The notes under the pieces were generated by a model. It did no database searches, was not told the DNA's origin, and worked only from the letters and a program-made list of their open reading frames with translations. A stretch of DNA of 64,000 nucleotides from Ephemerocybe angulata (lineage: Eukaryota > Basidiomycota > Agaricomycetes > Agaricales > Psathyrellaceae): positions 248,001-312,000 of the forward strand of contig JAACJK010000067.1 of assembly GCA_013368325.1 (NCBI GenBank), in the 5' to 3' direction. The translations under genes and the position numbers were made by a program. This document shows, in pieces, positions 43,701 through 56,300 of this stretch; the first letter of the stretch is position 1, and every line of letters begins with the position of its first letter.

Positions 43701-44917
43701 TGGTCGTGGCGGTGACTGCTGAGAAGAATGTTGCAATGGTCGAGAGGTTAAGGAGGTTCGTAGAGCCATGTTTCTGGGCAAAGCGAATAGTAGGAACACC
43801 TGTTGTTCATAGTTGTTTGAGCCGAGGGGGAGATACGATGCAACATCATGCTTACCAACTTCGATGAACATGCAAAGGGATGACGTGATATTATCGACAT
43901 GGTCTTTCATTTCCTGCGAGAGATCGTGGATGTATCGTTGGACGGCAGGGTAGCGGAATTGACCTTCAAAAGGTCAGGGGAAGGCTCGTAAGCAGCTGAA
44001 AGGCACTCACCCGTGTACTCGCGCAAGCACGAGGACCAATACATAAGGTCCCCTTCGAAAGAAAGGATGGATTGGTTGACGCCTTCGTCAGTAAATTCCG
44101 GGAATTCGTTCAGGCAGTTGAGGAACGTTTTGACATCTTTCGCTAAGGCTTCAAGATGGTCGGGAAAGTCCTCTGGGTCTAGGTTATCGGAGACGGTAGG
44201 TCGTGGAACGAGAAGGTGGGCTGCCTTCCCCCATCTCCGTTTTGTTTTCTTTCTGCGGGCCCCTGGAGGCTGGGGAATCGTATTCAAGTCGCGGGAGACG
44301 TGCGAGACCTTTCGCGGGAATAAATCTGCAGCGTTCTCTCGGTATAAGATGCGTAATTGGGCCAAGCGTTCGCGAAGGCGAAACCCTGACGAGAGGATCG
44401 CGACAGAGCTTCCAAGTTGTCGGGCAGCATTTGCAAAGTTTCGAAGCTTGATTTGATCTTAATGAGTGTGAGCTTGAGGGATAGCGAACGATACGCACCT
44501 CCTTGTCCAGAGCATCCAGTGATCTGCTGAGCGTTAGTGGTAATCGGTGACCCGGATGTGCTCACACCGACCTTGAGAATCGGTTGAAGGCCGCTGCACC
44601 GGCGTCTTGAAGATATTCATCAACGCTTGCTAGAATCGGTCAGCACAGCGACGAAAAAGAGCTCAAAGGATCACACTCACGGACATCTCTATCATCCTCA
44701 AAGCTAGGGGTCTGCGTTTTGACTGGTCCCTTTTAGGGCGGTGAATGGAACAAGGGGGACGACCGAACTCACCTCGAGCTGCATTTTCACTCTCTTGCAA
44801 TAGCATTTGTACTAGGCTGATAATAGTATCTTTCCTTGAGGGCGAATGCCGCCCGGAAGGAGACTCTGGGGAGGTCGGGACCTCCGCTGGTTCCGTGATG
44901 TCGGTAGTCGAGGCCAT
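40703..44917 (-). CDS. Large WD40-repeat protein with N-terminal membrane helices
   Basis: One gene of many exons; ATG 44917 (STTDITEPAEVPTSPESPSG), stop TAG 40703, roughly 1,100-1,200 residues. The N-terminal third is helical (DTIISLVQMLLQESENAAR; FPDHLEALAKDVKTFLNCLN; YPAVQRYIHDLSQEMKDHVD). It is followed by membrane-like segments (STIATFFSAVTATTMQFSYE; NCFWFASLVFSIAAAVNSLL; VFLVLSVACFSVGLCVFTYA; LTAFTSFGLAAVSAWFASER). A Ser/Pro-rich linker (PLSPPFSPRSPPPPPVNSPM) leads to a C-terminal beta-propeller: HIQFSPDGKYLATSSWDRTS, VAWSPLGNILLTKLARGIKV, VTWMPDGEAFLSVEES and CIAWNPAAEDPYMFATGSHD with GGVRVW. The propeller shares style with the WDR26/Gid7 group, but the membrane N-terminus differs. Function unknown. 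Intact by reading; several inner splice joins not individually checked. Confidence 0.78.
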
Positions 44918-45748
44918 AATTGCAATTTCTTGCTCGTCCTGCGAGAATGTGGGGGAAGAATAAGGTCGTGAAAAGTCGTCTGGAGCGTGAAGAGATTTAA
45001 AGGGTATCCAAGTTGCCTCGAGGTGATAGAAGGAAGGCAAGCCACGGAGAGAACGATGCCGTCAAGTTGCGCCAAACGCGTGGTATGAGGTTCCGGATTT
45101 AGACGCGCGCCCGGGGAAAGCATGCACGTGACCGGAAATTGTTTGTACACCCTTCGGTGTACAAAGAACGCGAGGACGTCCAAATATCTGGATAAACTCG
45201 CAAAACGAGGCAAATAGAACTGATAAGCATCCAGACGACAGGATGTAATCTGAGATAGTCCCTTGAAGGAGCTCACCCGCCTTTACCGTTGTCATGGCGG
45301 GGGTAAAACTCCTATGACAAGGAGGACACGGTTGGAGGCTGTAATGGGATTTGTGCTTTTGAAATCAACCTGGGCTCCAGTAATTAATGGGGCCCCTCTA
45401 AAATCGTACAAGGCGCGTACAGAGTGAACCTGTGGAAGTGGGTGAAGGTGGAAGTACGGGTTCAAGAAGCAATCCAGGCTTCGGAACCTGTCACGCGCCC
45501 GTGACCATGTCCGTGCGCAGGTCCTAGCGCGCGCCTAGTTACATATATAGAGCATATCCACGTACCTAGATTATTTGTCTCTTGGTCGAATCAACGCGTT
45601 TTCCCCGTTTCCCGCATCCTCGCCTCGTCCCTCGACCTTGCCCGTACTTAACAGAACGCGTCTTCATTGGGCGAGAGAACAAAGATGTACAAACAGCGCG
45701 ACACCTCGTGATCTGCGACTTTCTCTCTTTCTGCAAGCGTCGTCAAAG
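44918..45748. other. Promoter side of the WD40 gene up to the first transposon end
   Basis: About 0.8 kb between the WD40 start codon and the terminus of DNA-transposon copy 1. A frame at 45575-45747 (plus) is open but unrecognised. The 8 bp before the transposon are CGTCAAAG, the predicted target duplication of copy 1, whose other half lies outside the window. Confidence 0.5.
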
Positions 45749-45762
45749 AGGACCCCTGAGAA
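45749..45762 (+). repeat. Terminal inverted repeat of DNA-transposon copy 1
   Basis: AGGACCCCTGAGAA, identical to both ends of copy 2 (49097 and, inverted, 61990). Confidence 0.88.
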
Positions 45763-45783
45763 CTGGGGATTAGGTAAGATACG

Positions 45784-45935
45784 CGTCCACTCCTCAAAGG
45801 GCGCCGAAGGCGCCCGACCTCAGATACTAGCATAGTGAGCGTCCGCTCCTCGGCCGCACCGCCACGATGGGTACCTTAGATACATAGTCCACTCCTCGGA
45901 CCATTGCCGGGGAGGTTGGATACAGTCCACTCCTC
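45784..45935 (+). repeat. Subterminal repeats of the DNA transposon, 5' end
   Basis: Four units of the form GATAC-(3-10 nt)-GTCC(A/G)CTCCTC with cores near 45785, 45841, 45887 and 45924. Between the first two lies the hairpin GGGCGCC-GAA-GGCGCCC (about 45799-45815). The same array appears inverted at 61804-61955 in copy 2. Likely transposase-binding sites. Confidence 0.8.
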
Positions 45936-46129
45936 ACCGGCTATGCCGGGGATCAGGGGGCAGCTGAGTAATATACGCAATTTCAAATCCCGACTCATCA
46001 ATGCGATCACATACCCATTGTTCACTCACAAAGAACGGCTTTTGAATCTCAAACCACGGTTGTTCCTGTACTACAACATAGGTTGACGACGATTTTTCAT
46101 TCCCCTTGCCTCATCGACAGAGCCCTTCA

Positions 46130-49096
46130 ATGCCGCCCACTCCTCCAGATCCTCTGGGCATTCTCGAGCCCTGGATTGGTAAAGGGAAGACATACAAAGA
46201 TGTTCCCGACGATATCGCAGATGCTGTTACTGCCAGAGTAACCCTTAGCTCGACAGGCTTGGAGCATCTCCTCCCTTCAGTTGTCGGATGTACAATCCAG
46301 CAGCTCGTAAGCCACGAACTTCCAAAACGGTCCCATGCAACAACTATCTTCAACCCGAGAAGCCGCTACCACCCCAACCAACCAACAACCACGCTATCTG
46401 TCCTCCTTAAATGCAGCGACTGGTGTATTCCACCTCAGGCAACTTTGGATGGTCTTCGTGATGTCTCTGGCCAGGCTATCCTTGATGGTTGCAACTCGAT
46501 CAAGGTCTGGGACATGAAGGATGCTATTTACGCGCCTTTGAGTGTCATCGGTCTATGGGCATTTCTCCTCGTTGCATCGACATCTCAAGCCAAATGGAAA
46601 CTCGCACTACAGTGGCTCAACTCTGCCGCGGTTGATACAAGCTTGAAGGAGCGAGCAATCTCAGCAATGGGACGCGTCCAATGGCAGGGAAAGTTACCTG
46701 CCATCTCGGATTGGCTTGATGTCAGTCGTGCACCGGAGTTCCTCAGCAACAGTTATTTGTCCACGTCGCATGTCAATGCAATGCTCTACCTGGTTCGTGA
46801 GCGTGTATCAAGAACCTCCGCAATATCGTCGACCACTTTGATATCATCTACGGATCTTGCGGACAGACTGTCGCACACGGATACAACCTATCCGAAGAAT
46901 TCAATATTCGAAGCTCAAACATTTGGTACGTTCTCATATAGTTCCCTGGTTGACTATTTTCTCATTCAGTATGTGCAGGGAATCAATTCTCGTCTGAACC
47001 GCAGAGGTACCAGTTGCTCACGGTCGCGTACTCACCACCAAACCACTGGGCAGCTATGCGCTTGGACTTGCGAGGAAAAAATATCTCTGGCTCGTGGGGC
47101 GACTCTCTGGGCTGGAAGCAGCCGAAAAAGCTAGTCAAAGGCATCGGCATCTGGCTTGATTATCATGTACCCCTTCGACGATACACATTCTCGGATGACT
47201 TACCATGCGCGGTTCAAACGGACAGTTTCTCTTGTGGGATAGTTGCAGTCAACGCGCTCAAACACAACCTCTTTGGCGACCCTCTTTGGACGGCGCAATC
47301 AGCAGCGAAGCTACGTATCAAAGAGTTCTGCGATATTATGGATTCCGAATATCCGTGCCCCAATATCCAGCCATCCCTTGCCGAAACGTCTAGTGAACGG
47401 ACTCTGATATCAGCAGTACCATTGGAAATTCCTCGTCCGGTCCAGGGCTTGCTCGTCCCTACTCCTTCCACTCAAGATAAGCGCTCGGTACATCCATTCT
47501 TTGGTGCTCCACGCCAGCCCCCCAAGCGCAAGCCAAGTCCTACGAACGAAACAAGCTCAAAGCCGACCAAAGCGCCACGTTTGGTCGCACCAAAGCCCAC
47601 GAAGGTCAACGACAATCCAACAAGCAAGTCAAGTGGCCCGAAGAACACGTTAACCGGAAGATCTCGCTCAACTCTCGCTAAAAGGGACATAAATGAACAA
47701 GTTGCAAATGGAACATTCGTACGGTCTGACACCAAGTGGGAAGCCTACTTAACGAAGCTCAGGGGGCTTGATCCCGACGTTGAAGTGAACGAACGGGATA
47801 TCACCGAGATACGCAAAGCCCGTCACTCGCAGTGTGCGCAGTGGATTACCCAGGACGAGCCATACAACATCTGGAAATTCAAGAAGCACCTTTTGACGTG
47901 TAAAGGAAAGGCCTCGAGCCGGCCAGCTGGAAATACCCGGACTCTAATTGCTATGGATGCTGTGTCATTCATTCCGACACTAGACGCCGAGCCCAGTATG
48001 GTTGCAGCACAATCGACTTCACCTAGCAAGAAGCCAGCAGATATTGAGACATGGCCATGTCCCGGTCTCAGCCAAGAGGATGATCCCCGTATCCCGCAAT
48101 ATTTCTCCCGCACAACTCAGCCCTCTGCTGGTGGAGTAAAGGCCAATATACTCGCACAGTCTATGTTTGGTGTTGCATCAACTCGAGATCTCGACGAAAA
48201 CCAGAGCAAGGCTCTTGCACTTAGGCAGCAGGCAACACACCGATGGCGCTTAGATCATGGCGAGAAGCGGATATTTGCGATGGGAGAGCATCCATGTCAT
48301 ATCAACGTCACAGCAAAGTCCTTGGAAAACATCAAGCCGTGCCCCGCATGCAAGGATCTGCTCTCGCTTCGCGCATTCCTCACCGCTATTCACAAGCCAA
48401 TTCCTGAGGACAAGAATCGTATATACACACCTCACCAATTCCAATCTGCCTCTATTGGAAAGCAATTTGCAACAATTAAAGGCTTATCCTCACTCTTCAA
48501 TGATACGGTACGTCTCAGAGATCTCAGATGTCCGACTACCCCATCATACTAATAATTTAACTACAGAACACAGTCGGACCACTTCTCCAAAGGTTTGTGC
48601 GAACGAGCTCCGACCTTGAGAGTAAGCCTGTGTTTAAAGGCATGCTCGAGGTAATGATCGACAGGTCGGAGCGCGAGTCAAAAGGAAAAGGGCTTCAGAA
48701 CATGAAGTATAGTCCCGCCTTTGATGAATGGGTCCACGAGCTGTGCTGTATAAGCCCAGAGGCCTATCGTTCTTTCCGAGATCACTTTGGCGGAAGAACC
48801 GAGCGCAGTTTTCGAGAGATCAGAGCGAAGCAACCTTCATTCAAGGAAGGATTTAATCCTGAACAGTTGCTTTCTCGAGCCCGACAATACCTACAAGATC
48901 ATGGCTACCCGCCATCTGGTCCACTATCGATGTCCGTTGATGACACGAAACTACATCCTTCGCTTTCACCATATTTCGACAACGAGCAGAAGCGATGGTA
49001 CTTACTGGGATCAACACGGGGACCTCAGCTTGTGGATAGCTACGAACAGATCCCCGAGATCATGGCTCAGGAAAAGGATTTCAAGGCAACTAAGCT
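46130..49096 (+). CDS. Ulp1-protease/transposase fusion of DNA-transposon copy 1, 5' part
   Basis: Exons 46130-46925, 46970-48507 and 48567 onwards (interrupted at 49096). I start at ATG 46130 (MPPTPPDPLGILEPWIGKG); the frame is open 24 bases further but only from a TTG. Residues about 280-360 form a Ulp1/C48 cysteine protease: NHWAAM (His291), WGDSLG (Asp310), DLPCAVQTDSFSCG (Gln348, Cys354), all four catalytic positions present. A basic Pro/Lys/Ser linker follows. Then comes a Cys/His cluster at about 550-580 (HSQCAQW...KKHLLTC) and a second (CHINVTAKSLENIKPCPACK). The transposase part begins near residue 780 with SVDDTKLHPSLSPYFD (Asp903/904) and is cut by copy 2 after residue 954; it continues at 61991. 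Confidence 0.85.
49089..49096. repeat. 8-bp target-site duplication of copy 2, left
   Basis: ACTAAGCT, repeated directly at 61991-61998. Removing copy 2 plus one repeat restores the uninterrupted reading (ATKLRLW) seen in copy 2 it itself. Confidence 0.95.
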
Positions 49097-49110
49097 AGGA
49101 CCCCTGAGAA
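49097..49110 (+). repeat. Terminal inverted repeat, 3' end of copy 2
   Basis: AGGACCCCTGAGAA. After 14 perfect positions the two ends diverge, with only the GGT(A/C)AGATAC stretch still shared. Confidence 0.9.
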
Positions 49111-49126
49111 TCCCGGCCGAGGTCAG

Positions 49127-49252
49127 ATACCAAAATCGGCGATCCGGGGTCTCGGGGAGTGGACGGAAAATTGCGATTTTTCGGCTTCCGGGGAGTGGAT
49201 GCGGTATCTGACCTCCGAATTCGTACCTCGGGGAGTGGACTCCGTATCTGAC
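49127..49252 (-). repeat. Subterminal repeats of the DNA transposon, 3' end
   Basis: In element orientation: CAGATAC-GGA-GTCCACTCCCC, CAGATAC-CGC-ATCCACTCCCC and a third GTCCACTCCCC. Plus-strand cores near 49154, 49190 and 49230, with a further GGTCAGATAC next to the end. Same orientation within the element as the 5' array. Confidence 0.8.
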
Positions 49253-52200
49253 ATAAATAAATGCCAGAAAATCGAAAATAATTCATAATAAAATTCCTAC
49301 GCGCACTTTCTACATATCTACGTGAATTACAGATCTGTTTCGGGTGCTTCCTTGCTTTTCCGCAGTGTTGCAGTCAACTTGTCGATAGCAGCGCCAATCT
49401 GGGTCTGTTGGGAGCGGTACTTCATGAATACGCTGTCGTAGAATGACTGGTTTAGTTCCAACATCCCATTTTGCAAGGTGGACACATATTTGGCCGGGAT
49501 GAAGTGGAGGAATCGTGAGGCAGGGAGATGCGCAAACCGGGGAAGCGACAGGTGTATTGAGTGCCAGATAGCGCGGAACTGGCGCCTTCCCGGTATGTGC
49601 TGCCAGACCTGGATTGGGATGTATGAAAGACCGCCGATGGAGCTGACTTCCGACACCCATGCGTGTCGTGCTGTCTTTCCGCCGCCTTTCTCGTACATTG
49701 TGAGGACTGTAAATATATTTAATATCATATAACCTCATGTCTTAGCAGAAGAACATACCTTTCCCAACCATTAACTGCCCATCAACGAAGACGATCCCGA
49801 AACTGGCCCCAACAAGGGTTGTGAGAGCGTCAATCTTTGCTGTTGCAAGGTCACCTCCACCGGTAATAGAAGCGAATGCTTGACGCCGTTTGTTGATAAC
49901 CTATCGAACAGGTGAGCCTCATATTAAACCTGTAACTGGAAAGTGAACGACGCACTGTTGTTGCAGATGCTTTTGCGACAGCACTGGCATTCGCCGCATT
50001 GCCTGTAAGTGTGTCTGTCCGCACATACGCTGATGTGAGCTCATCGACTGAGGCTGCCGCAGTTTTCTCGTAGCGGAAGCGGCGATTTAGGCCTGACGCA
50101 ATTCGGAACTCGATGTCCCTCTTCAAAACTGACTGGATCTTGCGTGCCAGTAGCTTCCGATCCGACGTGTCTGTCGTTGCCTCGTTCGATGAGTCTACAT
50201 TCTTCTGGGCGGATCTGCGGACGGCGAGTCGTGCCTCTTTCGTTTCGTTTGCCTTTCGAACGTGGAACAAGGTCTTCAGCTCGAATCCAGAGAGATCTAG
50301 AGCGAAGGGCTGTGCATCAACTGGAGCTGGCTCGGCCGGGGTTTGAACTGAGTTAAGAAGTGCTGCCACGGCTTCTGCCCCTCGCTCGCTGTGGCGCGCA
50401 ATTGCAGTTAGATACTCCTGCACGGCAAGTTGAATCTCGCGCATTGCTTCTGGGTCATCCTCAGGGAGACTTTCACTAACTTTGATGTCAGTCAAAAGCT
50501 AATTGTTAATCTTGACAGAATACGCACATTGTCTCGTAGTCGGCAAACGAAAGTGATGCCGCTGCGTACCCGCACTCTTGAATAGCCTCTCGGCACTCTT
50601 CCAATGGAGAGATATCTGCGCAGTACCTCTCTGCGAGATCCAGAGTCTCCTCAACCTCAAGACGGTCATCAGAAATAAGTGGTTCTGGATCGATGGGACG
50701 GCCCTTGGGATCAGCTGTTGCTCGTGCTGCCAGTATGTCTTCATCTTCATCGAGGCTCTCGTCGTTCACAGCTGAGGGGGCCGCTGGAGTCATAGTTGGC
50801 GGCGATGGTGCACCAGAGCTGAAGAAATACCCCAGCAAGGACCACAGAGTCACCGCCTCATCGTAGCCACCCTTGATGGCACTGTTAATCTCTTCATCGG
50901 GCGGGAAGTCCATGAGGGTTTGGAAATTGATGTCGTCGAAGTCAAAGTAGAAATGTGAGTATCCACTGGCTGTTTTCTGGAAGTCGACGTTGACCTGCTT
51001 TCTTCGACACGCTGCCAGTAGCCGCACGCGGATTTTGGGTACAAGTCGAACGAAGTCCAGAAACGAGAACTCGGGAACCATCACCCTGGTGAACCCAAAG
51101 GTATGTTCATTTGACTCGCTGCCGACAGTCCATGGTAACAATGGATATCTCCCTTCAAGGTGGTCACGGAAGATGAACAGAAGAGACATGTATCCATTGA
51201 CGAAGATGTCAATGATGTCGTCAGCTTCGCGAGAAATGTAATGCTGTGCCTCCGAGTACCCCGCCTCTTTCAAGAATGTCTTCCAAATCTCCTTGAAATA
51301 GAACGCTCGGTATAGCATCTTGATCCTATCGAGATGTGGGAGAGATCGGTTCTGGTATGCGTCAACCATCTCACCGAAGATAAATAGGTATACCGTCAAT
51401 CCCAAGTTCTCCGAGAACTGATCAATTGCATAGTCAAGGGTCGATGCTGAGAAAAGCCTGGCTGCAGCACGGTCATCTTGGCGGTCCAACTTCTCAACAT
51501 CGCGAACGTAAAGTGGAGATCTCTCTTCGTCGATGGCCATCAGACGAATATGCTCGTAGAAAACAGTGAAGTTGCCCAGAACAAGAGTGCGAGCGCCCGA
51601 CATGAGATTATTCCGACAAGTCTTTCGGAGGTGTTTCGCATCCTGGATGACGGCCATGAGTGATCCTCGCACCGAGAGCATCTTGATCTCCAGAGTTGGA
51701 GTAAGCTGTAGGTCAGGAGAGGAGAGTCTTTTGACTTCCTCTTCAGCATATCCAGAGCGGACAGAAGCCCGGCGAGAGTCGCGTTCTACACTGGTACCGT
51801 CAGAACCAAGTGAGATTACACAGAACCCAGCAGGCAGAAGAACATCCAGTATCGCGGCTTCGAACTCGGCTAGCTGGACGGCGTTGATCTTCCCCGGAAT
51901 GCCCTTTGCAGCAAGAATGAGTGGGGGTACTGCCGGAAGGGGGATATTCAATGTCCATAGGCGCAGCTTAGTTGCCTTGAAATCCTTTTCCTGAGCCATG
52001 ATCTCGGGGATCTGTTCGTAGCTATCCACAAGCTGAGGTCCCCGTGTTGATCCCAGTAAGTACCATCGCTTCTGCTCGTTGTCGAAATATGGTGAAAGCG
52101 AAGGATGTAGTTTCGTGTCATCAACGGACATCGATAGTGGACCAGATGGCGGGTAGCCATGATCTTGTAGGTATTGTCGGGCTCGAGAAAGCAACTGTTC

Positions 52201-52806
52201 AGGATTAAATCCTTCCTTGAATGAAGGTTGCTTCGCTCTGATCTCTCGAAAACTGCGCTCGGTTCTTCCGCCAAAGTGATCTCGGAAAGAACGATAGGCC
52301 TCTGGGCTTATACAGCACAGCTCGTGGACCCATTCATCAAAGGCGGGACTATACTTCATGTTCTGAAGCCCTTTTCCTTTTGACTCGCGCTCCGACCTGT
52401 CGATCATTACCTCGAGCATGCCTTTAAACACAGGCTTACTCTCAAGGTCGGAGCTCGTTCGCACAAACCTTTGGAGAAGTGGTCCGACTGTGTTCTGTAG
52501 TTAAATTATTAGTATGATGGGGTAGTCGGACATCTGAGATCTCTGAGACGTACCGTATCATTGAAGAGTGAGGATAAGCCTTTAATTGTTGCAAATTGCT
52601 TTCCAATAGAGGCAGATTGGAATTGGTGAGGTGTGTATATACGATTCTTGTCCTCAGGAATTGGCTTGTGAATAGCGGTGAGGAATGCGCGAAGCGAGAG
52701 CAGATCCTTGCATGCGGGGCACGGCTTGATGTTTTCCAAGGACTTTGCTGTGACGTTGATATGACATGGATGCTCTCCCATCGCAAATATCCGCTTCTCG
52801 CCATGA

Positions 52807-52811
52807 TCTAA
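52807..52811. repeat. 5-bp target-site duplication of the Ty3/Gypsy element, left
   Basis: TCTAA, repeated at 59485-59489. Copy 1 of the DNA transposon shows the uninterrupted site, proving the insertion point. Confidence 0.95.
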
Positions 52812-53309
52812 TGTCAGCGAACGACCGGTCTGGTGCGCTGCTAACCCTAACTTAGGACAGAAGACGAGAGAGAGAGAAGAGGCGAGAGAATCAAGGCGAG
52901 AGACTTGTAGACAAGGCCGTGATATTGACCAGCTAAAGACTGGGGAAATACAGTGAGATCTACCTAGGTTATATACTGCTATGCTTCGTGACCGTGACGT
53001 GACTATGGCTATACGAGGCTGTACATACTGTGCAGAAGCTGTGGAATGCTATGTAAGGAATGACCGTGTATGAGTCGAAGAGCTGTGCGAGTGCTGTGCA
53101 TATGATGTCATGCTGACTGAGGTGCTGACTGATGCTGTGCCGGTCCCGTGATGTAGCAGGTGACCTGTGCATGTGATCGCACGTGCTGTGTCACGTGACC
53201 GAGACGCGTCTTGTAAATAGTAGAGAAATGAAAGACAAGAAATAAAGGAAAAAGAAAAGAAAAGGAAAAGAAAAGGAAAAAGAATAAATAGATCATCCAG
53301 GTCGTAACA
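52812..53309 (-). repeat. 3' LTR of the Ty3/Gypsy element
   Basis: 498 bp, downstream LTR in the minus-strand sense. The last 17 bases of the pol frame lie inside it. It contains a purine block (about 53240-53285, plus strand) that is pyrimidine-rich in the sense strand, in U3. Confidence 0.95.
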
Positions 53310-56300
53310 TCACCCCCCCTTTAGCTTCGTCGTCCTCGACAATTTCAGCCTCTCTCCCCCTCGCTCGGTAGTGTCGGATTTCCTTCAGTTTCCCATCTGT
53401 CCAGTCAAAGATCGCTCTCTTGTTCTCGGTAAGGTTCTCGTACGGGATAAAGCGGAGTTGGTGTGGTTGGATCCGTCTTGGTGCACTCGGGTGTTTTCGG
53501 TGGAAGTCAGCTATAGCGTCCGCTGCATTATCAACGTTCCGTTCCGGTTCCCATGTTCGTTCTTCCTCAGGGTATCCAGCCCACTCTACGAGGTAATGGA
53601 GCTTCCCTCTGATGAACTTTGAGTCGTGGATGGCTTCAACTTCGTATCGTTCCTCTGTTTCATCAACAGGTGGTGGTGGCGGTGGTTTCTGTTGAGAGGG
53701 GAATTCGGGTTTTTTGAACAGAGTTAGGAGTGATTCGTTAAAGACAGGGTGGATGGATTTCCACTTCGGAGGGAGTTGGAGTTGGTAAGCAGATTGTCCG
53801 ATCTTCTTGACAATGGGGAATGGTCCATAGCGTTTATCCGAGAGCTTCCGAGAAGGACGAGTGATCGAGATGTTGGTCCCTTCGAGGTAGACCTTGTCTC
53901 CGGGTTTGTAGTTTATGGCATCCCGGCGATGTCGGTCATAGTTCTCCTTCATCTTCTCAGCTGCTGCCTTGAGGCTGGAGCGTGCATCCTCGTGTACTTG
54001 TTTCATCCGCTCGGCGAATTGTTGCGCAGGTTCTGATTTTACACGTGTCCGGGCCTCTTTTCCTTTCCAAGGGTGCTGTCCGGAGTTGAGGAAGAATGGG
54101 GAGTAGCCTGTTGCTGAGTGGACCTTGTCGTTGTATGAGAAGACTGCTAATGGGAGCCATTCTGCCCAATCATCCTGTCGTTCGCTGATGAAGAGTCGGA
54201 GGTACTGTTCAAGCTCTTGGTTGATACGCTCGGTTTGTCCATCGGTTTGTGGGTGGAAGGCAGTGGATCGGTTGTGCTTTATTCCCAGAAGAAGAAGTAG
54301 ATCTGTCATGAAGTTGGAGACGAATTGGGTTCCTCGATCACTGATGACCTTTTGGGGAAGACCGTGGTGTCGGAAAACATAGTCCCTGTATAGTTCGGCT
54401 ACTCCTTTAGACGTAAGCTCGGTGGTTGTGGGTATGGCTTCGATCTTTTTGGAGAATCTGTCGACAATCACAAGTATGGCGTTGCTTCCATTGGACTCAG
54501 GTAATGGGCCGATCATATCGATAGAGACGATCTCCCAGGGTCTGGATGGGATCTCGTTTGGGACTAATGGGGCTGCTGGGGAGGTACGCTTGGGTTTCGT
54601 CCTTTGACAGGCTTCACATCCTTCTACATATCGTCGAACTGAGTCCTGGATCTTTGGCCACCAGTAGTTTCGTGTGATGAGTTCACGGGTTTTGTACTGT
54701 CCTGGGTGTCCAGCGGTGGGGGCGTCATGGTGTTGTCTGATGATTTCTTCCCGTAGCTTCTTGTCGACTGGTACGTAAATCCGTCCTTTCCAGGTGATGA
54801 TGCCATCTTCTGTCTCTTCCCATCCATCTTCTTTCTGTGAGAGTGCTTTTTCTACCGACTTGTCCCTATTCCTGCACACCTTCAAGATCCGTCGCATGAT
54901 GTCTTGGTCTGTTTCAATGGAAAGCGCTCGGAACCACTCGGATTTCAGGACCGTGACGTTCTCATTATCCTGTTCTCCTCTGTCATGGCCATCTCGTCTG
55001 GACAGGGCATCTGCCTTGGCCATGGTCCTCCCGGGTCGGTGATGGAGCGTGAAGTTGTAGTCCTGCATTTCTGTGGTCCATCTCGCTTGTCTCCGGTTGA
55101 GCTTCTGAGGCTTCCTAAAGTAGCTAAGGTTCTTGTGGTCTGTGTGACATTCGAAGATCTCCTCAGCTCCAAGTAGGTATTGTCTCCATTCAGATAGCGC
55201 AGTCATGATGGCGAGTAGTTCCTTATCGTAGATCTCGTAGTTCCGCTCCGTTGGGTTAAGGGCGTGCGACAAGAATGCAATCGGTTTCCATTTCCCATCT
55301 AGCTGTTGCTGTGATAGAATGGCACCGATGGCGAAGTCTGATGCATCACATTCGATTCGGAATTTCCCTTTGTCGTTGGGCATGGTAAGTACAGGTGCCG
55401 TCGTGATTCTCCGTTTTATCTCCTTGAAGGCTTCCTCTTGCTCCTTTCCCCACTCCCATTCCTTCTTTCCCGTGAGTCCCGAGAGCGGTCTCGCTAGTCC
55501 TCCAAACCCTTCGATGAATCTTCGGTAGAAGTTGGCGAATCCCAAGAACTGCTGGACTCCTTTGACGGATGTCGGAGCTGGCCAGTCTCTGACGGCTTTG
55601 ACCTTTTCTGGATCCATGCGAACTTTGTTGTGGGAGACGATGACTCCAAGGTATTCGACTTCCGTTTGTTCAAAGGAGCACTTGTCAGGCTTGGCAAAGA
55701 GCTTGTATCGCCGTAGCCTTTCCAGAACTTTGGTGACTAGTTTCCGATGTTCCTCCAGAGTGTCTGTGAAGATCAGGATGTCGTCCATGTAGATGACAAC
55801 GTGTCCATCATTGATGAGATCTCTGAAGAGGGCGTTCATCATGGTCTGGAATGTGGCAGGTGAGTTCTTGAGACCGAAGAACATGACGAGGGGTTCAAAC
55901 AGCCCACGGTTAGTGCGGAAGGCTGCTTTCCATTCATCTCCTTCTTTGATTCGGACATTATTGAAACCCCATCGGATGTCGATCTTGGAATAGTACCGCG
56001 CTCCTCGGAGTTTGTCGATGAGTTCTTGGATGAGTGGAAGGGGATATCGATTGGTGATCGTAATCTCATTCAGCCGTCTGTAGTCTTGGACAGGTCGTAG
56101 AGTACCGTCTTTCTTTTTGACGAAGAAGAGGGGTGCTCCCATCGGTGACTTCGATGGTCTGATCCTTCCTGATTTGAGGTTTTCTTCCAGGAAGGCATCT
56201 AGTTGCTTCTGCTCTTCTGGGTTCAGGGGATAGATTCGACTGTCCATTACTTCTGCTCCGGGTATGAGTTCGATCGCATGATCCCATGCTCGCCTTGGAG

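Larger units (their letters stand above)
45749..49096 (+). mobile_element. DNA transposon copy 1, 5' part (split by copy 2)
   Basis: Begins with the terminal inverted repeat AGGACCCCTGAGAA at 45749, followed by a subterminal array of (C/A)GATAC...GTCC(A/G)CTCCTC units and then the coding region. It is interrupted at 49096 by copy 2 and resumes at 61991. The join reads ...GGCA-ACTAAGCT-(copy 2)-ACTAAGCT-GCGCC..., i.e. an 8-bp target duplication. Sequence agrees with copy 2 base for base in all stretches I compared. Confidence 0.9.

Noticed and set aside
46106..46129. Upstream extension of the transposon protein
   Set aside because: The codon at 46106 is TTG; the first ATG in frame is 46130, which I used.
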